A stretch of 64,000 nt of DNA from Brachybacterium epidermidis. Its GTDB lineage: Bacteria > Actinomycetota > Actinomycetes > Actinomycetales > Dermabacteraceae. This document shows, piece after piece, positions 36,340-47,893 of this stretch (the first letter of the stretch is position 1; each line of letters begins with the position of its first letter). A model generated the notes under the pieces. It was not told where the DNA came from, did no database searches, and saw only the letters and a list, made by a program, of their open reading frames with translations. The position numbers and the translations under genes are program-made. Location: assembly GCF_015209585.1 (NCBI RefSeq), contig NZ_JADEYR010000004.1, forward strand, positions 124,001 to 188,000, read 5' to 3'.

Positions 36340-37989
36340 TCAGCGCCGTCGGCGCCGGGTCCCGAAGAGGCTGCGCGTGATCTCCCGGCCCAGCACCGTC
36401 CCGGCCGAGCGCAGGAACGACTTCACCGCCGGGTTGGCGAGCACACCCTCGTCCTTCGCACCGGAGGAACGCTTCCGGGCAGGGGCCGCGGCGCCCTTTG
36501 TCCGCGTCGACGTCGGCGCCGGCTCTGCGCCCTCCTCTGCGGCGGCCTCGGCCTCCGCCTCGGCTCGCTCGGCGAGGATCTCGAAGGCGCTCTCGCGGTC
36601 CACGGGGGTGCCGTACTTCTGCTGGAGAGGGGAAGCGGCGACGGCCTGCTCGATGACCTGCTCCCCGGCGGGCACCATCGCGGATTCGGGGGCGCGCACC
36701 GCTGTGATCGCGACCGGCGTCGGGGCGCCGTCCTCGCTCATCACGGTGACGATGGCCTCGCCGGTGCCGAGCCCGGGGATGACCTTCTCGAGGTCGTGCT
36801 CCGAGGTGGGGAAGGTGGAGGCGGTGGCCTTGAGCGCCTTCGCGTCGTCCGGGGTGAAGGCCCGCAGAGCGTGCTGGACCCGGTTGCCCAGCTGGGCGAG
36901 CACGTCGCCGGGGATGTCCTTCGGGGTCTGGGTGATGAAGAAGACCCCAACCCCCTTGGAGCGGATGAGCCGGACCGTCTGCACCACCTGGTCCAGGAAG
37001 GACGCGGAGGCGTTCTTGAACAGCAGGTGCGCCTCGTCGAAGAAGAACACCAGCTTCGGCACCTCGGCGTCGCTCACCTCGGGCAGCTCCTGGTACAGCT
37101 CCGCGAGCATCCACATCATGAAGGTGCTGAACAGCTCCGGGCGGGTGGCCACCCCGGGCAGTTCCAGGCAGGAGATGATCCCGGTGCCCTCGGGCGTGGA
37201 GCGCAGCAGCTCCTGCACGTCGAAGGCCGGTTCGCCGAAGAACACATCGGCCCCGGACGCTTCGAAGGCGGTGAGCTTGCGCAGGATCACCCCGGCGGTG
37301 GCGGTCGAAATGCCGCCGATGCCCTTCAGCTCGAGCTTGCCCTCCTCGGAGGTGAGGAACTGGATCAGGGCACGCAGGTCCTTCAGGTCCAGCAGAGCCA
37401 GACCGCCCTGGTCCGCGTAGTGGAAGATCAGGCCCAGCGAGCTCTCCTGGGTCTCGTTGAGATCCAGCACCTTGCTCAGCAGCACCGGCCCGAAGTCGCT
37501 CACGGTGGTGCGGATCGGCACCCCCTGGCCCTGACCGCCCAGGCTGTAGAACTCCACGGGAGCCGCGCGGGAGATCCACTCCTGGCCTCGCGCGGCAGCG
37601 CGCGCGGTGAGCTTCTCGGAGGCGGGCCCGGGCACGGCGATGCCGGAGAGGTCACCCTTCATGTCCGCCACGAACACGGCGGCGCCGGCGTGGGCGGCCT
37701 GCTCGGCGATCACCTGCAGGGTGCGGGTCTTGCCGGTGCCGGTGGCGCCGGCGATCAGGCCGTGGCGGTTCAGCATCGAGACGGCGAGGTTCACCGGCAC
37801 GCTCGGGTCCGGCTCGTCCCCGTCGAGCATCGCGCCGAGGTGGATGCGCGCACCCTCGAAGCCGTAGGCGGTGCGGATCGCCTCGGCCTCCTTCGAACTC
37901 GCGGGCGGCGCGGCCGGGGCGTCCTGTGCCCGGGAAGCCGGGGCGTCCTGCGTCCCGGGCGTGGCGGGATCCTGCTGCGCACTGGTCAT
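36340..37989 (-). CDS. HerA-like (DUF853/YjgR family) ATPase
   Basis: The protein (549 aa) is a P-loop ATPase of the HerA/FtsK superfamily, DUF853 type. Walker A is GATGTGKTRTLQV (~80-92), Walker B is LVFFFDEAHLLFK, and a sensor/arginine region reads FFITQTPKDIPGDVLAQLGN. It is thought to act on DNA or a protein complex; no nurA-like nuclease lies next to it, so its role is unknown. The C-terminal ~110 residues are acidic, then Arg/Lys-rich, and end in RRRRR. AGGAGG sits 5 bases before ATG 37989. Confidence 0.88.
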   Translation of the reverse strand: MTSAQQDPATPGTQDAPASRAQDAPAAPPASSKEAEAIRTAYGFEGARIHLGAMLDGDEPDPSVPVNLAVSMLNRHGLIAGATGTGKTRTLQVIAEQAAHAGAAVFVADMKGDLSGIAVPGPASEKLTARAAARGQEWISRAAPVEFYSLGGQGQGVPIRTTVSDFGPVLLSKVLDLNETQESSLGLIFHYADQGGLALLDLKDLRALIQFLTSEEGKLELKGIGGISTATAGVILRKLTAFEASGADVFFGEPAFDVQELLRSTPEGTGIISCLELPGVATRPELFSTFMMWMLAELYQELPEVSDAEVPKLVFFFDEAHLLFKNASASFLDQVVQTVRLIRSKGVGVFFITQTPKDIPGDVLAQLGNRVQHALRAFTPDDAKALKATASTFPTSEHDLEKVIPGLGTGEAIVTVMSEDGAPTPVAITAVRAPESAMVPAGEQVIEQAVAASPLQQKYGTPVDRESAFEILAERAEAEAEAAAEEGAEPAPTSTRTKGAAAPARKRSSGAKDEGVLANPAVKSFLRSAGTVLGREITRSLFGTRRRRR

Positions 37990-38067
37990 CATGGCCTCCT
38001 CGCCGGCGCACCGGCGCGCTCGCGGTCGGGACGCACCGATCGTAGCGGGAGAACGCGGCTGACCCGC

Positions 38068-38073
38068 TACCGT
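38068..38073 (+). promoter_or_regulatory. -10 box of leaderless acyltransferase gene
   Basis: TACCGT, 6 bases (GATCAC), then ATG at 38080. Confidence 0.5.
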
Positions 38074-38079
38074 GATCAC

Positions 38080-39087
38080 ATGAAGCCACCCCCGCCGGCC
38101 GAGATCCGTGCCGAGGACGAGCTCGCCGCCGCGGACGTACGCGTCATGCTCACCGCCCCCTCCCGCGCCGCCCTGCTCGAGAACCTCGGGATCACCGACC
38201 AGGACGCCTCGGACCTGCTCCCCTTGCTCGACGCCGCCGCGGCCGATGCGGAGGTGCTGGCCGAGGTGGCCGAGACCGCGAACCGTCTGCGCGCCGCCGC
38301 CGGACTCGAGGTGCCCGAGGTCGACCTCGCCGCCGAGAAGGAGCGCCACGACGCCCTCCAGCGGCGTCTTGCCCCCGGGGAGGGTCTGGTGGCGATCCTC
38401 GCGCTGCTTGTCTCGACCTCGACGGTGCGCGCCTGGCACGCCGTCCGCGGGCTCACTCCCGAGCAGTCCTGGGAGGTGCTCGCCGATCTCGGCCAGCAGA
38501 TGCGGGTCCATCGCGCCGGCACGGGGCGCCTGGGCCTCCACCAGCTGAACTGGGTGAGCATGAACTGGGCGGGACGGCTCGTGCACCTCGGGCGCCTCCA
38601 GTTCGACCTGCACCGTCGAAGGGCCGCCCTGCTCGCAGGCGCCGGTTCGACGCCGTCGGCCGATAGCTCCCGCCGCTGGGTGCTCGGCACCCACATCCCG
38701 GCGCGGGGCCCGCTGGATCCCTCGGAGGTCGACGCCTCCTTCGACGCCGCGACCGCCTACTTCACGGAGCACTACCCCGAGCTCGGCGCGGGGCGCGGCC
38801 CGGAGGAGCCCGCGTTCGGCCATGAGTTCGTCTGCGACTCGTGGCTGCTGAGCGACCAGCTCGCCGAGATCACGGGAGAGGGCTCGAACCTCGCCCGCTT
38901 CGCCGCGCGCTGGGAGATGCTCGAGCGCTCCCGGATGGACGACGGGGCGCTCTTCTTCGTGTTCGGCCGCCGGCCGCCGGTCGACGTCGCCTCGCTCCCC
39001 CGCTCCTCGCGCCTCGAGCGCGGGGTCGCCGAGCGCCTCGAGGACGGGCGCGGCTGGATCGGCGGCCTCGGGCGCCTGCTGCGCTGA
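38080..39087 (+). CDS. GNAT-like two-domain acyltransferase
   Basis: The 335-residue protein fits the actinobacterial and firmicute acyltransferase family with an N-terminal helical domain and a GNAT-like C-terminal domain: WVSMNWAGRLVHLGRLQFDL, LGTHIPARGPLDPSEVDASF, YFTEHYPELG, FVCDSWLLSDQLAEI and SNLARFAARWEM. The donor is presumably an acyl-CoA; the acceptor is unknown. It is divergent from the HerA-like gene (90 bases between starts). Confidence 0.82.
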   Translation: MKPPPPAEIRAEDELAAADVRVMLTAPSRAALLENLGITDQDASDLLPLLDAAAADAEVLAEVAETANRLRAAAGLEVPEVDLAAEKERHDALQRRLAPGEGLVAILALLVSTSTVRAWHAVRGLTPEQSWEVLADLGQQMRVHRAGTGRLGLHQLNWVSMNWAGRLVHLGRLQFDLHRRRAALLAGAGSTPSADSSRRWVLGTHIPARGPLDPSEVDASFDAATAYFTEHYPELGAGRGPEEPAFGHEFVCDSWLLSDQLAEITGEGSNLARFAARWEMLERSRMDDGALFFVFGRRPPVDVASLPRSSRLERGVAERLEDGRGWIGGLGRLLR

Positions 39088-39126
39088 ACCCTGCCCACCT
39101 CGGCCCGGGCTCACTCGGCCTCCGGC

Positions 39127-39756
39127 TCAGATCTCGGTGCCCGACCCGTCGTAGAGGGTGAGCACCTGGTCGAAGGCGCGGACCGGGTCGATGCCGCGCC
39201 GCATGGAGATCGCGAACGCGCTGCGGGTCAGGGCGAAGCTGACCTGCACCAGGATCACCGCATGATCGCGGGCGAACTCGCCCTCGAGCGCCTCCGCGAG
39301 CTCCTCGACCAGCTCGGTCTGCATCGCCTGGAGGTTTCCGCTGGAGACCAGGTGCAGGCTCGGCTCCTGCTCCATGACCTGCTTCTTCAGCTCGCGCAGA
39401 CCGCGGTCGACGGGGACGTTCGCGATCGCCTCACGCATGATCGAGCGCATCGCCTCGCGCGCCGGCATGACCGCGAGCTTCTCCCGCAACGAGGCGATCG
39501 CCTGCGCGCCCTCCCCGCCGTTGATCCCGAGGATCGCGGACTCCTTGGTCGCCCAGTGGTTGAAGAAGGTGCGGGTGGAGACCCCGGCGCGCTCGGCGAT
39601 CATCTGCGCTGTGACCGCCGAGAGCCCGTGCTCGACCACCAGCTCGAGGGCGGCGCGATGCATCGCCATGCGGGTCTGGCGCTTCTTCTGCTCCCGCAGG
39701 CCGAGCTCCTCCGAGCCCGCAGAATCATGGTCATCGGTCGTCTGCGCGGAAGTCAC
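39127..39756 (-). CDS. TetR/AcrR-family repressor
   Basis: The protein (209 aa) has an N-terminal TetR DNA-binding domain (residues ~25-75): AALELVVEHGLSAVTAQMIA then ERAGVSTRTFFNHWATKE. The rest is the ligand-binding, dimerisation domain. It is divergent from a DHA2 drug-efflux-type transporter with 140 bases between them, which contain several inverted repeats; the classic arrangement is that it represses the transporter until a drug binds. Confidence 0.9.
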   Translation of the reverse strand: MTSAQTTDDHDSAGSEELGLREQKKRQTRMAMHRAALELVVEHGLSAVTAQMIAERAGVSTRTFFNHWATKESAILGINGGEGAQAIASLREKLAVMPAREAMRSIMREAIANVPVDRGLRELKKQVMEQEPSLHLVSSGNLQAMQTELVEELAEALEGEFARDHAVILVQVSFALTRSAFAISMRRGIDPVRAFDQVLTLYDGSGTEI

Positions 39757-39789
39757 GTTCCCATCCTAGGTCCGACACATCACACAATC

Positions 39790-41642
<1,853 letters not shown>

Positions 41643-41747
41643 CCCGCGCCGTCGCCACCCCGCGCGACGACACATCGCGACACCCCGCAGCACCGTCCCC
41701 TCCCGCGCCAGGTCCCCGATGCCCGAAGTCCTCCCGTCCCCGCGTGA

Positions 41748-41753
41748 AAAGAT
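41748..41753 (+). promoter_or_regulatory. Possible -10 of leaderless GNAT gene
   Basis: AAAGAT, 6 bases, then ATG at 41760; weaker than the other examples. Confidence 0.3.
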
Positions 41754-41759
41754 GGGCGG

Positions 41760-42857
41760 ATGCTGCTCGTCGACCACTTCGCACCCACGCTGCCCGCCGT
41801 CCTCGAGGGCCGACTCGCCACGCGCCTGCCGCTCGCCTCGGACGTGGCCCCCGTGACCGCGCTGCTCACGGCCGCGATGCGCCGCTACGACCCCGAGGCC
41901 GCGGCCGACGAAGCAGGACTGCGCTCGCGGATGGTGGGGCTGAAGTCGTGGTCACGACGCCAGGTCGTCGTCGTGCCCGCCGGCGCCGACGGCTCCCCCA
42001 CCCTCGAGCTGCCGCCGCTGGCGTGGATCGCTCTCGAGGACCGCGCGAGCGGGCGCACGAACGTCCAGTTCGTCATCGCCGCCGACGCCCCCGAGCGGGA
42101 AGAGCTCGCCGCCTCGCTGCTGGACTGGGCGGTCGAGGTGGGCGGCTCCTTCGCCCGCGCCCGCGGCGTGGAGGCCACCAAGCTCACCACGGACGCGAAC
42201 GCGCTGGACACCGACCGCGCCCACCTGCTCGAGGCGTCAGGCTACGAGATGGTCCGCTCCTGGCTGCACATGCGCCGCCCCGTCTCCCCCGAGGAGACGA
42301 CCTCGCTGCCCGCCCCGCGGGAGGGCACCCGGGTCCGGCGCGCGCACCGTCACGAGTCCGGCCTGCCGGTCGCCCAGGACGTCCGCACCGTTCACCGGAT
42401 GCTCGAGGAGTCGTTCGCCGACCACTGGGGCTCCTACCGCGAGTCCTTCGCCGAGTTCGTCCAGCGCCTGATCGAAGCGCCGGACGAGGCCGACTGGGAC
42501 CACTGGTGGATCGCGGAGATCGAGCGCGAGGGCCGATGGCTGCCGGCGGGTGGCCTCGTCGCCGCCCCGATCAAGGCCACCACGACCCGCGGCGAGGGCA
42601 CGTATCTGGAGTACCTCGGAGTGCACCGCAGCGCCCGCGGGCGCGGGATCGCGAAGTCCCTGCTGCGGGCCGCGCTGCGCGACGCCGCCGAGCGCGGGCG
42701 GACGTTCGTCGACCTCGAAGTGGACGAGGACTCCCCCACCGGCGCCGACCGGATCTATGCCTCGATGGGATGGGAGACCTATGAGCGCACCCACTCCTGG
42801 CATGCGACCGCGCCCTCGCACCCCTCGCGTCTGCTGGAGCCGCCGCCCTCGGCGTGA
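41760..42857 (+). CDS. Tandem GNAT N-acetyltransferase (MshD-like layout)
   Basis: The protein (365 aa) has two GNAT-like halves, as in mycothiol synthase MshD. The second half is the catalytic-looking one: YLEYLGVHRSARGRGIAKSL binds the acetyl-CoA pyrophosphate (R/Q-x-x-G-x-G/A), and IYASMGWETYERTH is the closing motif. The first half lacks a clear acetyl-CoA loop and is probably structural. The substrate is unknown; mycothiol synthesis is possible but not shown by context. Confidence 0.8.
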   Translation: MLLVDHFAPTLPAVLEGRLATRLPLASDVAPVTALLTAAMRRYDPEAAADEAGLRSRMVGLKSWSRRQVVVVPAGADGSPTLELPPLAWIALEDRASGRTNVQFVIAADAPEREELAASLLDWAVEVGGSFARARGVEATKLTTDANALDTDRAHLLEASGYEMVRSWLHMRRPVSPEETTSLPAPREGTRVRRAHRHESGLPVAQDVRTVHRMLEESFADHWGSYRESFAEFVQRLIEAPDEADWDHWWIAEIEREGRWLPAGGLVAAPIKATTTRGEGTYLEYLGVHRSARGRGIAKSLLRAALRDAAERGRTFVDLEVDEDSPTGADRIYASMGWETYERTHSWHATAPSHPSRLLEPPPSA

Positions 42858-42887
42858 CCGCCGGCGCACAGGGCAGCACGGCGCCGG

Positions 42888-43148
42888 TCAGGCGGTGGGC
42901 CCGCGGCGCCCGCGCATCCATCGCCAGAGCCGCAACGGGAACATGCCCAGCAGCGGGGCGTGCTCACCGAGGCGGGCGTCACCGCGCCGGTCGAAGGCCG
43001 CAGCGAAGCGCTCGGCCTCGGCTGCGGTGTCGTAGTCCTTCGTGCCTCCGCCTTCTCCGCAGCCCCGCTCGCACTCCCAGCGCATCGTGCGTCCATCGGC
43101 GCGGAAGGCCGGTCGGTGGCCGAACACCAGGCAACCCAGGGGCGTCAT
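42888..43148 (-). CDS. Small Cys-containing protein, unknown function
   Basis: An 86-residue protein: MTPLGCLVFGHRPAF, ADGRTMRWECERGCGEGG and FDRRGDARLGEHAPLLGMFP are recognisable as a small actinobacterial conserved pattern with three or four cysteines that could bind a metal (C6, and the CxxxC in ECERGC). It begins within the last bases of the MFS gene (4-base overlap), so it is co-translated with it. Confidence 0.65.
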   Translation of the reverse strand: MTPLGCLVFGHRPAFRADGRTMRWECERGCGEGGGTKDYDTAAEAERFAAAFDRRGDARLGEHAPLLGMFPLRLWRWMRGRRGPTA

Positions 43149-44647
43149 GCCCGCTCACCCGTCTCTCCTGCGCCCCTCTCGGTCTCGCCGTCGCCGGGGC
43201 CGTCATCCTCCTGCGCGGTGAGCGGGGCGGCGAGGTCCTCGAGCTCCCGCCCCTCCGCGCGGACGCCGAACACCAGCTCGGCGACGCCGCCGAGGGACAT
43301 CACCGCCGCGGCGATCAGGAAGCCGATGGCCACCGGCATCCGCTCCCCGGTGTCGATGAGGCTTCCGAACAGCAACGGGCCGGCGATGCCGCCCGCCGCG
43401 GTCCCGAGTGCATAGAAGAAGGCGATCGCGAGCGCCCGCGTCTCCATCGGGAAGATCTCGCTCACCGTCAGATAGGCGGCGCTGGCGCCGGAGGAGGCCA
43501 GGAAGAACGTGATCACCAACAGGATCATGAAGGCGGTGAGCCCGCCGGTCTGGCTGAGGAACACCCACGCCAGGGGCAGGGTCACCGCGGCGCTGCCGAA
43601 GTAGGCGAGGGCGATCATCGGTTTGCGACCGACGCTGTCGAAGAAGTGTCCCAGCAGCACCGGGCCGGCGAAGTTCGACAGCGCCCAGAAGATGATGAAC
43701 AGCGGAGTGAGCGACGCACCGACGTCGTAGAAGGACGACAGCAGAACGCCGAGGTTGAAGGTGATGCCGTTGTAGAGGAACGCCTGTCCGAGGAACAGCG
43801 CCAGGCACAGGATCGAGCGCCGCGGGTACTTGCGGAATGCGACCGAGGCGATCTCGCGGAACGGGATCGCCTTGCGCTGACGGATCGTGAGCGAACCCTC
43901 CGCCGGGGGCAGCTCCTCGCCCCGTTCCTCCTCGATGCCCTCCTCGATCCCGCGCACGATCCGTTCGGCCTCCTCCTCGCGGCCGTGGATGAACAGCCAG
44001 CGAGGGCTCTCCGGCACGTGGCGCCGCACGAACAGCACGCAGATGCCGAGGACCGCGCCGAAGCCGAAGGCGAGTCGCCATCCCAGGTCGATGGGCAGCA
44101 GCGCCGTGCTGAGCAGCACCAGCGACAGCGCGGAGCCCGCGGCCGAGCCCAGCCAGTAGGAGCCGTTGATGATCAGGTCCACCCGCCCCCGCGCCCTCGC
44201 GGGTATCAACTCGTCGATCGCGGAGTTGACGGCCGCGTACTCGCCGCCGATCCCGGCGCCGGTCAGGAAGCGGCAGAGGAAGAAATACCAAGGGGAGAAG
44301 GAGAAGGCCGTCGCCACGGTGGCCACGAGGTAGAGCACGAGCGTCCACAGGAAGAGCTTCTTGCGGCCCAGCCGGTCGGTGAGCTGGCCGAAGACGAGCG
44401 CACCGAGGCAGGCGCCGACGATGTAGATGGCACCGGCCACGCCGATCTGGCCGGCGGAGATGTCCAGACCGCTGCCGTCCTCGGTGAGCCGGGCGGCCAC
44501 GTTGCCGACCATCGTCACCTCAAGGCCGTCGAGGATCCATACGCTGCCCAGCCCGATCACCACGCGCCAGTGGAAGCGGGACCAAGGCAGGCGGTCCAGC
44601 CTCGAGGGCACCTGCGTCGTGATCGTGTCGCTCTCGGCCTCGGCCAT
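43145..44647 (-). CDS. MFS transporter, sugar-porter type
   Basis: The 500-residue protein has 12 predicted helices and MFS hallmarks: LTDRLGRKKLFLWTL (motif A, after TM2), GAGIGGEYAAVNSAIDE, PESPRWLFIHGREEEA at the central loop and FFDSVGRKPMIALAY (second motif A). The PESPRWL sequence is typical of the sugar porter/organic cation family. The substrate is not indicated by its neighbours. The start used is ATG at 44647 with AGGGCGG ahead. The Glu-rich central loop and tail are cytoplasmic. Confidence 0.86.
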   Translation of the reverse strand: MAEAESDTITTQVPSRLDRLPWSRFHWRVVIGLGSVWILDGLEVTMVGNVAARLTEDGSGLDISAGQIGVAGAIYIVGACLGALVFGQLTDRLGRKKLFLWTLVLYLVATVATAFSFSPWYFFLCRFLTGAGIGGEYAAVNSAIDELIPARARGRVDLIINGSYWLGSAAGSALSLVLLSTALLPIDLGWRLAFGFGAVLGICVLFVRRHVPESPRWLFIHGREEEAERIVRGIEEGIEEERGEELPPAEGSLTIRQRKAIPFREIASVAFRKYPRRSILCLALFLGQAFLYNGITFNLGVLLSSFYDVGASLTPLFIIFWALSNFAGPVLLGHFFDSVGRKPMIALAYFGSAAVTLPLAWVFLSQTGGLTAFMILLVITFFLASSGASAAYLTVSEIFPMETRALAIAFFYALGTAAGGIAGPLLFGSLIDTGERMPVAIGFLIAAAVMSLGGVAELVFGVRAEGRELEDLAAPLTAQEDDGPGDGETERGAGETGERA

Positions 44648-44808
44648 CGGTCCGCCCTTCTCACTCGACGACGTCGCGGCAGTCGACGGAGGACGAACGC
44701 TCACTGACGTCCGCAGAACGTAGCCCTTCGCCACCCGGCGCGGCAAGGCGCCTCCCCGCCGATCGGTCGGGAGCCTGCTGCCAGGGCCCCGACGGCGCGA
44801 CGACGACC

Positions 44809-44829
44809 CCCGCGGATCCCGACCGCGGG
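44809..44829 (-). terminator. Hairpin after guaA
   Basis: CCCGCGG pairs with CCGCGGG across a 7-base loop, 17 bases beyond the guaA stop. Confidence 0.5.
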
Positions 44830-44845
44830 ACGGCTCAGCAGGGGC

Positions 44846-46468
44846 TCACTCCCATTCGATGGTGCCCGGTGGCTTGCTGGTCACGTCCAGGACCACGCGG
44901 TTGATCTCGGGCACCTCATTGGTGATGCGGGTGGATATGCGGCCCAGCACCTCGTACGGCACCTTGGCCCAGTCGGCGGTCATGGCGTCGTCGCTGGTGA
45001 CGGGGCGCAGCACGATGGGGTGGCCGTAGGTGCGGCCATCGCCCTGCACGCCCACGGAGCGCACATCGGCCAGCAGCACCACCGGGCACTGCCAGATCTC
45101 GCGGTCCAGACCGGCAGCGGTGAGCTCCGCACGGGCGATCGCGTCGGCTCGCCGCAGGACGTCCAGGCGCTCACGGGTGACCTCGCCGATGATGCGGATG
45201 CCCAGGCCCGGCCCGGGGAACGGCTGGCGCCAGACGATCTCGTCGGGCAGGCCCAGCTCGGAGCCGACGGCGCGCACCTCGTCCTTGAACAGGGTGCGCA
45301 GCGGCTCGACGAGTTCGAAGGAGAGATCCTCCGGCAGGCCGCCCACGTTGTGGTGGCTCTTGATGTTGGCAGCGCCCTCTCCCCCGCCGGACTCGACGAC
45401 GTCGGGGTACAGGGTGCCCTGGACCAGGAACGCGGTGGCGTCCTCGCTGGTGGTGTGGGTGCCGCCGCCGGCCTCGTCCTCCACCAGGCCGCGCTCACGG
45501 AGGATCTCGGCCTGGGCGCGCTCGAAGGTGCGGATGAACTCGCGGCCGATGATCTTGCGCTTCTGCTCGGGGTCGGTGACCCCGGCCAGTGCCTGCAGGA
45601 ACTGGTCCTCGGCATCGACCACCACGAGCTTCGCCCCACCGGTGGACTCGCCGAAGGCCTTCTCGATCTGCGCGGACTCGTCCTGCCGCATGAGTCCATG
45701 GTTGACGTACACGCAGGTGAGGCGGTCCCCTATGGCACGCTGCACGAGGGCCGCGGCCACGGCGGAGTCCACGCCGCCGGAGAGCGCACAGATGGCGGTG
45801 CCCTCGCCCACCTGCTCGCGGATCCTCTCGACCTGCTCCTCGATCACGTTGCCGGTGGTCCAGGTGGGGTCGATGCCGGCGCCCCGGTACAGGAAGTTCT
45901 CCAGCACTTCCTGGCCGCGGTCGGAGTGACCCACCTCGGGGTGCCACTGCACGCCGTACAGCCGCTTCTCGGGGTGCTCGAAGGCTGCCACGGGACTGCC
46001 GGCGGAGGTGGCCACCACCTGGAATCCCTCCGGCGCGGCGGTGACGGAGTCGCCGTGGCTCCTCCACCCGTTCTGCTCGACGTCCTGATCGGCCAGCAGC
46101 TGGGACGCGGCGTCGACGGCCTCCAGGCGCGTCGCTCCGTACTCGCGCACACCGGTGGGGGCGACGGTGCCGTCGAGTGCGGCGGCCATCGACTGGAACC
46201 CGTAGCACAGGCCCAGCACAGGAACCCCGGCCTCCAACAGGGCCGGGTCCAGGCGCGGGGCTCCGGGTTCGTACACCGAGCTGGGGCCTCCGGAGAGGAT
46301 GATCGCCAGCGGTCTGCGGGCCAGGATCTCCGCCACCGGCATGGTGTGCGGGACGACCTCGGAGTAGACGTCGGCCTCACGGACCCGGCGCGCGATCAGC
46401 TGCGCGTACTGGGCCCCGAAGTCGACGACGAGGACCGGATCGGCATCGGTGTTCTCAGCTGTGCTCAC
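44846..46468 (-). CDS. guaA: GMP synthase (glutamine-hydrolysing)
   Basis: The enzyme (540 aa) aminates XMP to GMP with glutamine and ATP. The N-terminal class I glutamine amidotransferase has VLGLCYGFQ (Cys88) and [11 protein letters not shown] (His/Glu). The ATP-pyrophosphatase domain follows with [14 protein letters not shown], and the C-terminal dimer domain with [16 protein letters not shown] and [13 protein letters not shown] start; TAGACT sits 7 bases before it. It is separated from guaB and guaB3, which lie downstream in the window. Confidence 0.97.
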   Translation of the reverse strand: MSTAENTDADPVLVVDFGAQYAQLIARRVREADVYSEVVPHTMPVAEILARRPLAIILSGGPSSVYEPGAPRLDPALLEAGVPVLGLCYGFQSMAAALDGTVAPTGVREYGATRLEAVDAASQLLADQDVEQNGWRSHGDSVTAAPEGFQVVATSAGSPVAAFEHPEKRLYGVQWHPEVGHSDRGQEVLENFLYRGAGIDPTWTTGNVIEEQVERIREQVGEGTAICALSGGVDSAVAAALVQRAIGDRLTCVYVNHGLMRQDESAQIEKAFGESTGGAKLVVVDAEDQFLQALAGVTDPEQKRKIIGREFIRTFERAQAEILRERGLVEDEAGGGTHTTSEDATAFLVQGTLYPDVVESGGGEGAANIKSHHNVGGLPEDLSFELVEPLRTLFKDEVRAVGSELGLPDEIVWRQPFPGPGLGIRIIGEVTRERLDVLRRADAIARAELTAAGLDREIWQCPVVLLADVRSVGVQGDGRTYGHPIVLRPVTSDDAMTADWAKVPYEVLGRISTRITNEVPEINRVVLDVTSKPPGTIEWE

Positions 46469-46475
46469 GCCCAGA

Positions 46476-46481
46476 AGTCTA
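46476..46481 (-). promoter_or_regulatory. -10 box of leaderless guaA
   Basis: TAGACT on the minus strand, 7 bases, then GTG at 46468. Confidence 0.45.
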
Positions 46482-46486
46482 CGGCG

Positions 46487-46900
46487 TCAGGCAGGGCGTT
46501 CCTGGTCCTGCAGCGTGGGGCGGCGGGAGAGATCGGACTCCACCTGCTGGTGGGTCCAGCGCTCCCCGAAGAAGGACAGCACCGGGACCACACCGAAGAA
46601 CATCAGCAGCAGCATCCGCGGCAGCCCCCAGCGCATCCGCATCCACAGGTCGAAGGCGAGGATCACGTAGACCATGTAGATCAGGCCGTGGATCGGGGAC
46701 CACACCGAGGAGATCTGGTCCCAGGTGGCGGAGGTGGAGGTGAACAGACCCTCGCCGCCGTACACCCCGTACCGCATCACCATGATCGCGACCAGCACCA
46801 GCAGTGCGATGCCCTCCACGATGGAGGCGATGCGGAAGCGGGCGAAGGAGGTCCGCACGGCCATTTCGTCGAGGGGGCGGGTGGAGGAGGCCACGATCAT
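46487..46900 (-). CDS. DUF3817 membrane protein
   Basis: A 137-residue protein of about three to four helices. The conserved part FRIASIVEGIALLVLVAIMV, IHGLIYMVYVILAFDLWMRM and FGVVPVLSFFGERW fits the DUF3817 family, often found beside guaA or SURF1 genes in actinobacteria. Its role is unknown. It overlaps the SURF1 stop by 4 bases. Confidence 0.88.
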   Translation of the reverse strand: MIVASSTRPLDEMAVRTSFARFRIASIVEGIALLVLVAIMVMRYGVYGGEGLFTSTSATWDQISSVWSPIHGLIYMVYVILAFDLWMRMRWGLPRMLLLMFFGVVPVLSFFGERWTHQQVESDLSRRPTLQDQERPA

Positions 46901-47745
46901 CGGTCCTTGTCAGCAGTCGGGGTGGCGGCGGAAGAGGTCGCCGGGGCGGTATCGGACCCGCCCACGCTACCGCCATCCAGCTCTCGTTCGAGTGCCTCGC
47001 GCTGGTCGGCCAGCTCGTCCAGGTAGGCGGTGCGCACAGAGCGCCCCCACAGGTACAGGAAGAAGGCCCCGAACAGGATCCACTGCGCGGCGTAGCCGAT
47101 GTTCTGCCAGTCCAGCCCGCGCGAGAACGCCGACTGCGCGGCCGGCATCGGTGACAGGCCCGCGGACTCGGAGGTCTGCGCCACGTACCCGGCGTACATG
47201 GGCGCGCCCCATTCGTTGACCAGCTGCGGGGTGGCGATCTCCGTGGCCACACCCCCCTCGATGCCGTCGGAGGCGGCCTCGCTGGCCTCGATCCGACCGG
47301 CCACAGCGACCTCGCCCGACGGGGGCGGCGGTGCCAGGGAGGGGTCGAGGTGGCCGTCGGCGCCGGTGACCTCTGCGGTGGGCAGCCAGCCGCGCGCAAC
47401 CGGGAGGCGGGCTGTGGTGCCGTCGTCGAGGTCGACGTGCAGGGCCGTGACCACCACGGTGGCCTCGGTCCCGTCGATGCGCCGCCCAGCCACCAGCACC
47501 TGCTCGGCGGGATCGAACCGCCCCTGTGCGGTGACCAGCTCGCCCACGATGTCGTTGGTCACGGCTCCCCCGACCTCGAGCACGTCGCGCACGTCCCCCA
47601 GCTCAGCGGGGGCATCATCGCGGCTGGTCAGGGCACGGTGGGCACGGTCCCACTGCCAGGAGGCCAGCAGTCCGCACCCCACCGTCGCCGCCACCATGAG
47701 GGCGAGCAGGCCCAGCAGGCGGGGGCGAAGAGCGGTGCGCAGCAT
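46897..47745 (-). CDS. SURF1-family protein
   Basis: The 282-residue protein has a membrane helix at each end (LLGLLALMVAATVGCGLLAS and NIGYAAQWILFGAFFLYLW) around a ~190-residue external domain. The N-terminal WQWDRA, central ARGWLP and C-terminal NIGYAAQW are SURF1/Shy1 marks. SURF1 helps insert heme into cytochrome oxidase subunit I. The C-terminal tail is Ser/Ala-rich. The start looks leaderless (TACCAT 6 bases before). Confidence 0.88.
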   Translation of the reverse strand: MLRTALRPRLLGLLALMVAATVGCGLLASWQWDRAHRALTSRDDAPAELGDVRDVLEVGGAVTNDIVGELVTAQGRFDPAEQVLVAGRRIDGTEATVVVTALHVDLDDGTTARLPVARGWLPTAEVTGADGHLDPSLAPPPPSGEVAVAGRIEASEAASDGIEGGVATEIATPQLVNEWGAPMYAGYVAQTSESAGLSPMPAAQSAFSRGLDWQNIGYAAQWILFGAFFLYLWGRSVRTAYLDELADQREALERELDGGSVGGSDTAPATSSAATPTADKDR

Positions 47746-47751
47746 GACCCC

Positions 47752-47757
47752 ATGGTA
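47752..47757 (-). promoter_or_regulatory. -10 box of leaderless SURF1 gene
   Basis: TACCAT on the minus strand, 6 bases, then ATG at 47745. Confidence 0.5.
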
Positions 47758-47880
47758 GGAGCGTCAGCTGGGGATTAGGCGTGCACGGATGGCATCTGCC
47801 CAGGTGCGGGGGGCAGCATGAGAGCCGTCACCGCTGTGGGCAGCAGGACTTCGGGCCTGCCGTCGTGGGCTCCCCCACCG

Positions 47881-47886
47881 TATTGT
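47881..47886 (+). promoter_or_regulatory. -10 box of leaderless pta
   Basis: TATTGT, 7 bases, then GTG at 47894. A GTG at 47885 overlaps the box and is not a likely start. Confidence 0.5.
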
Positions 47887-47893
47887 GGGGAGC

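Noticed and set aside
36304-38079. Long plus-strand open frame running into the acyltransferase gene
   Set aside because: It is antisense to the HerA-like gene; the real gene begins at ATG 38080 with its own -10 box.
47885-47893. Earlier GTG start for pta at 47885
   Set aside because: It overlaps the TATTGT -10 box; the GTG at 47894 fits the leaderless spacing seen elsewhere.
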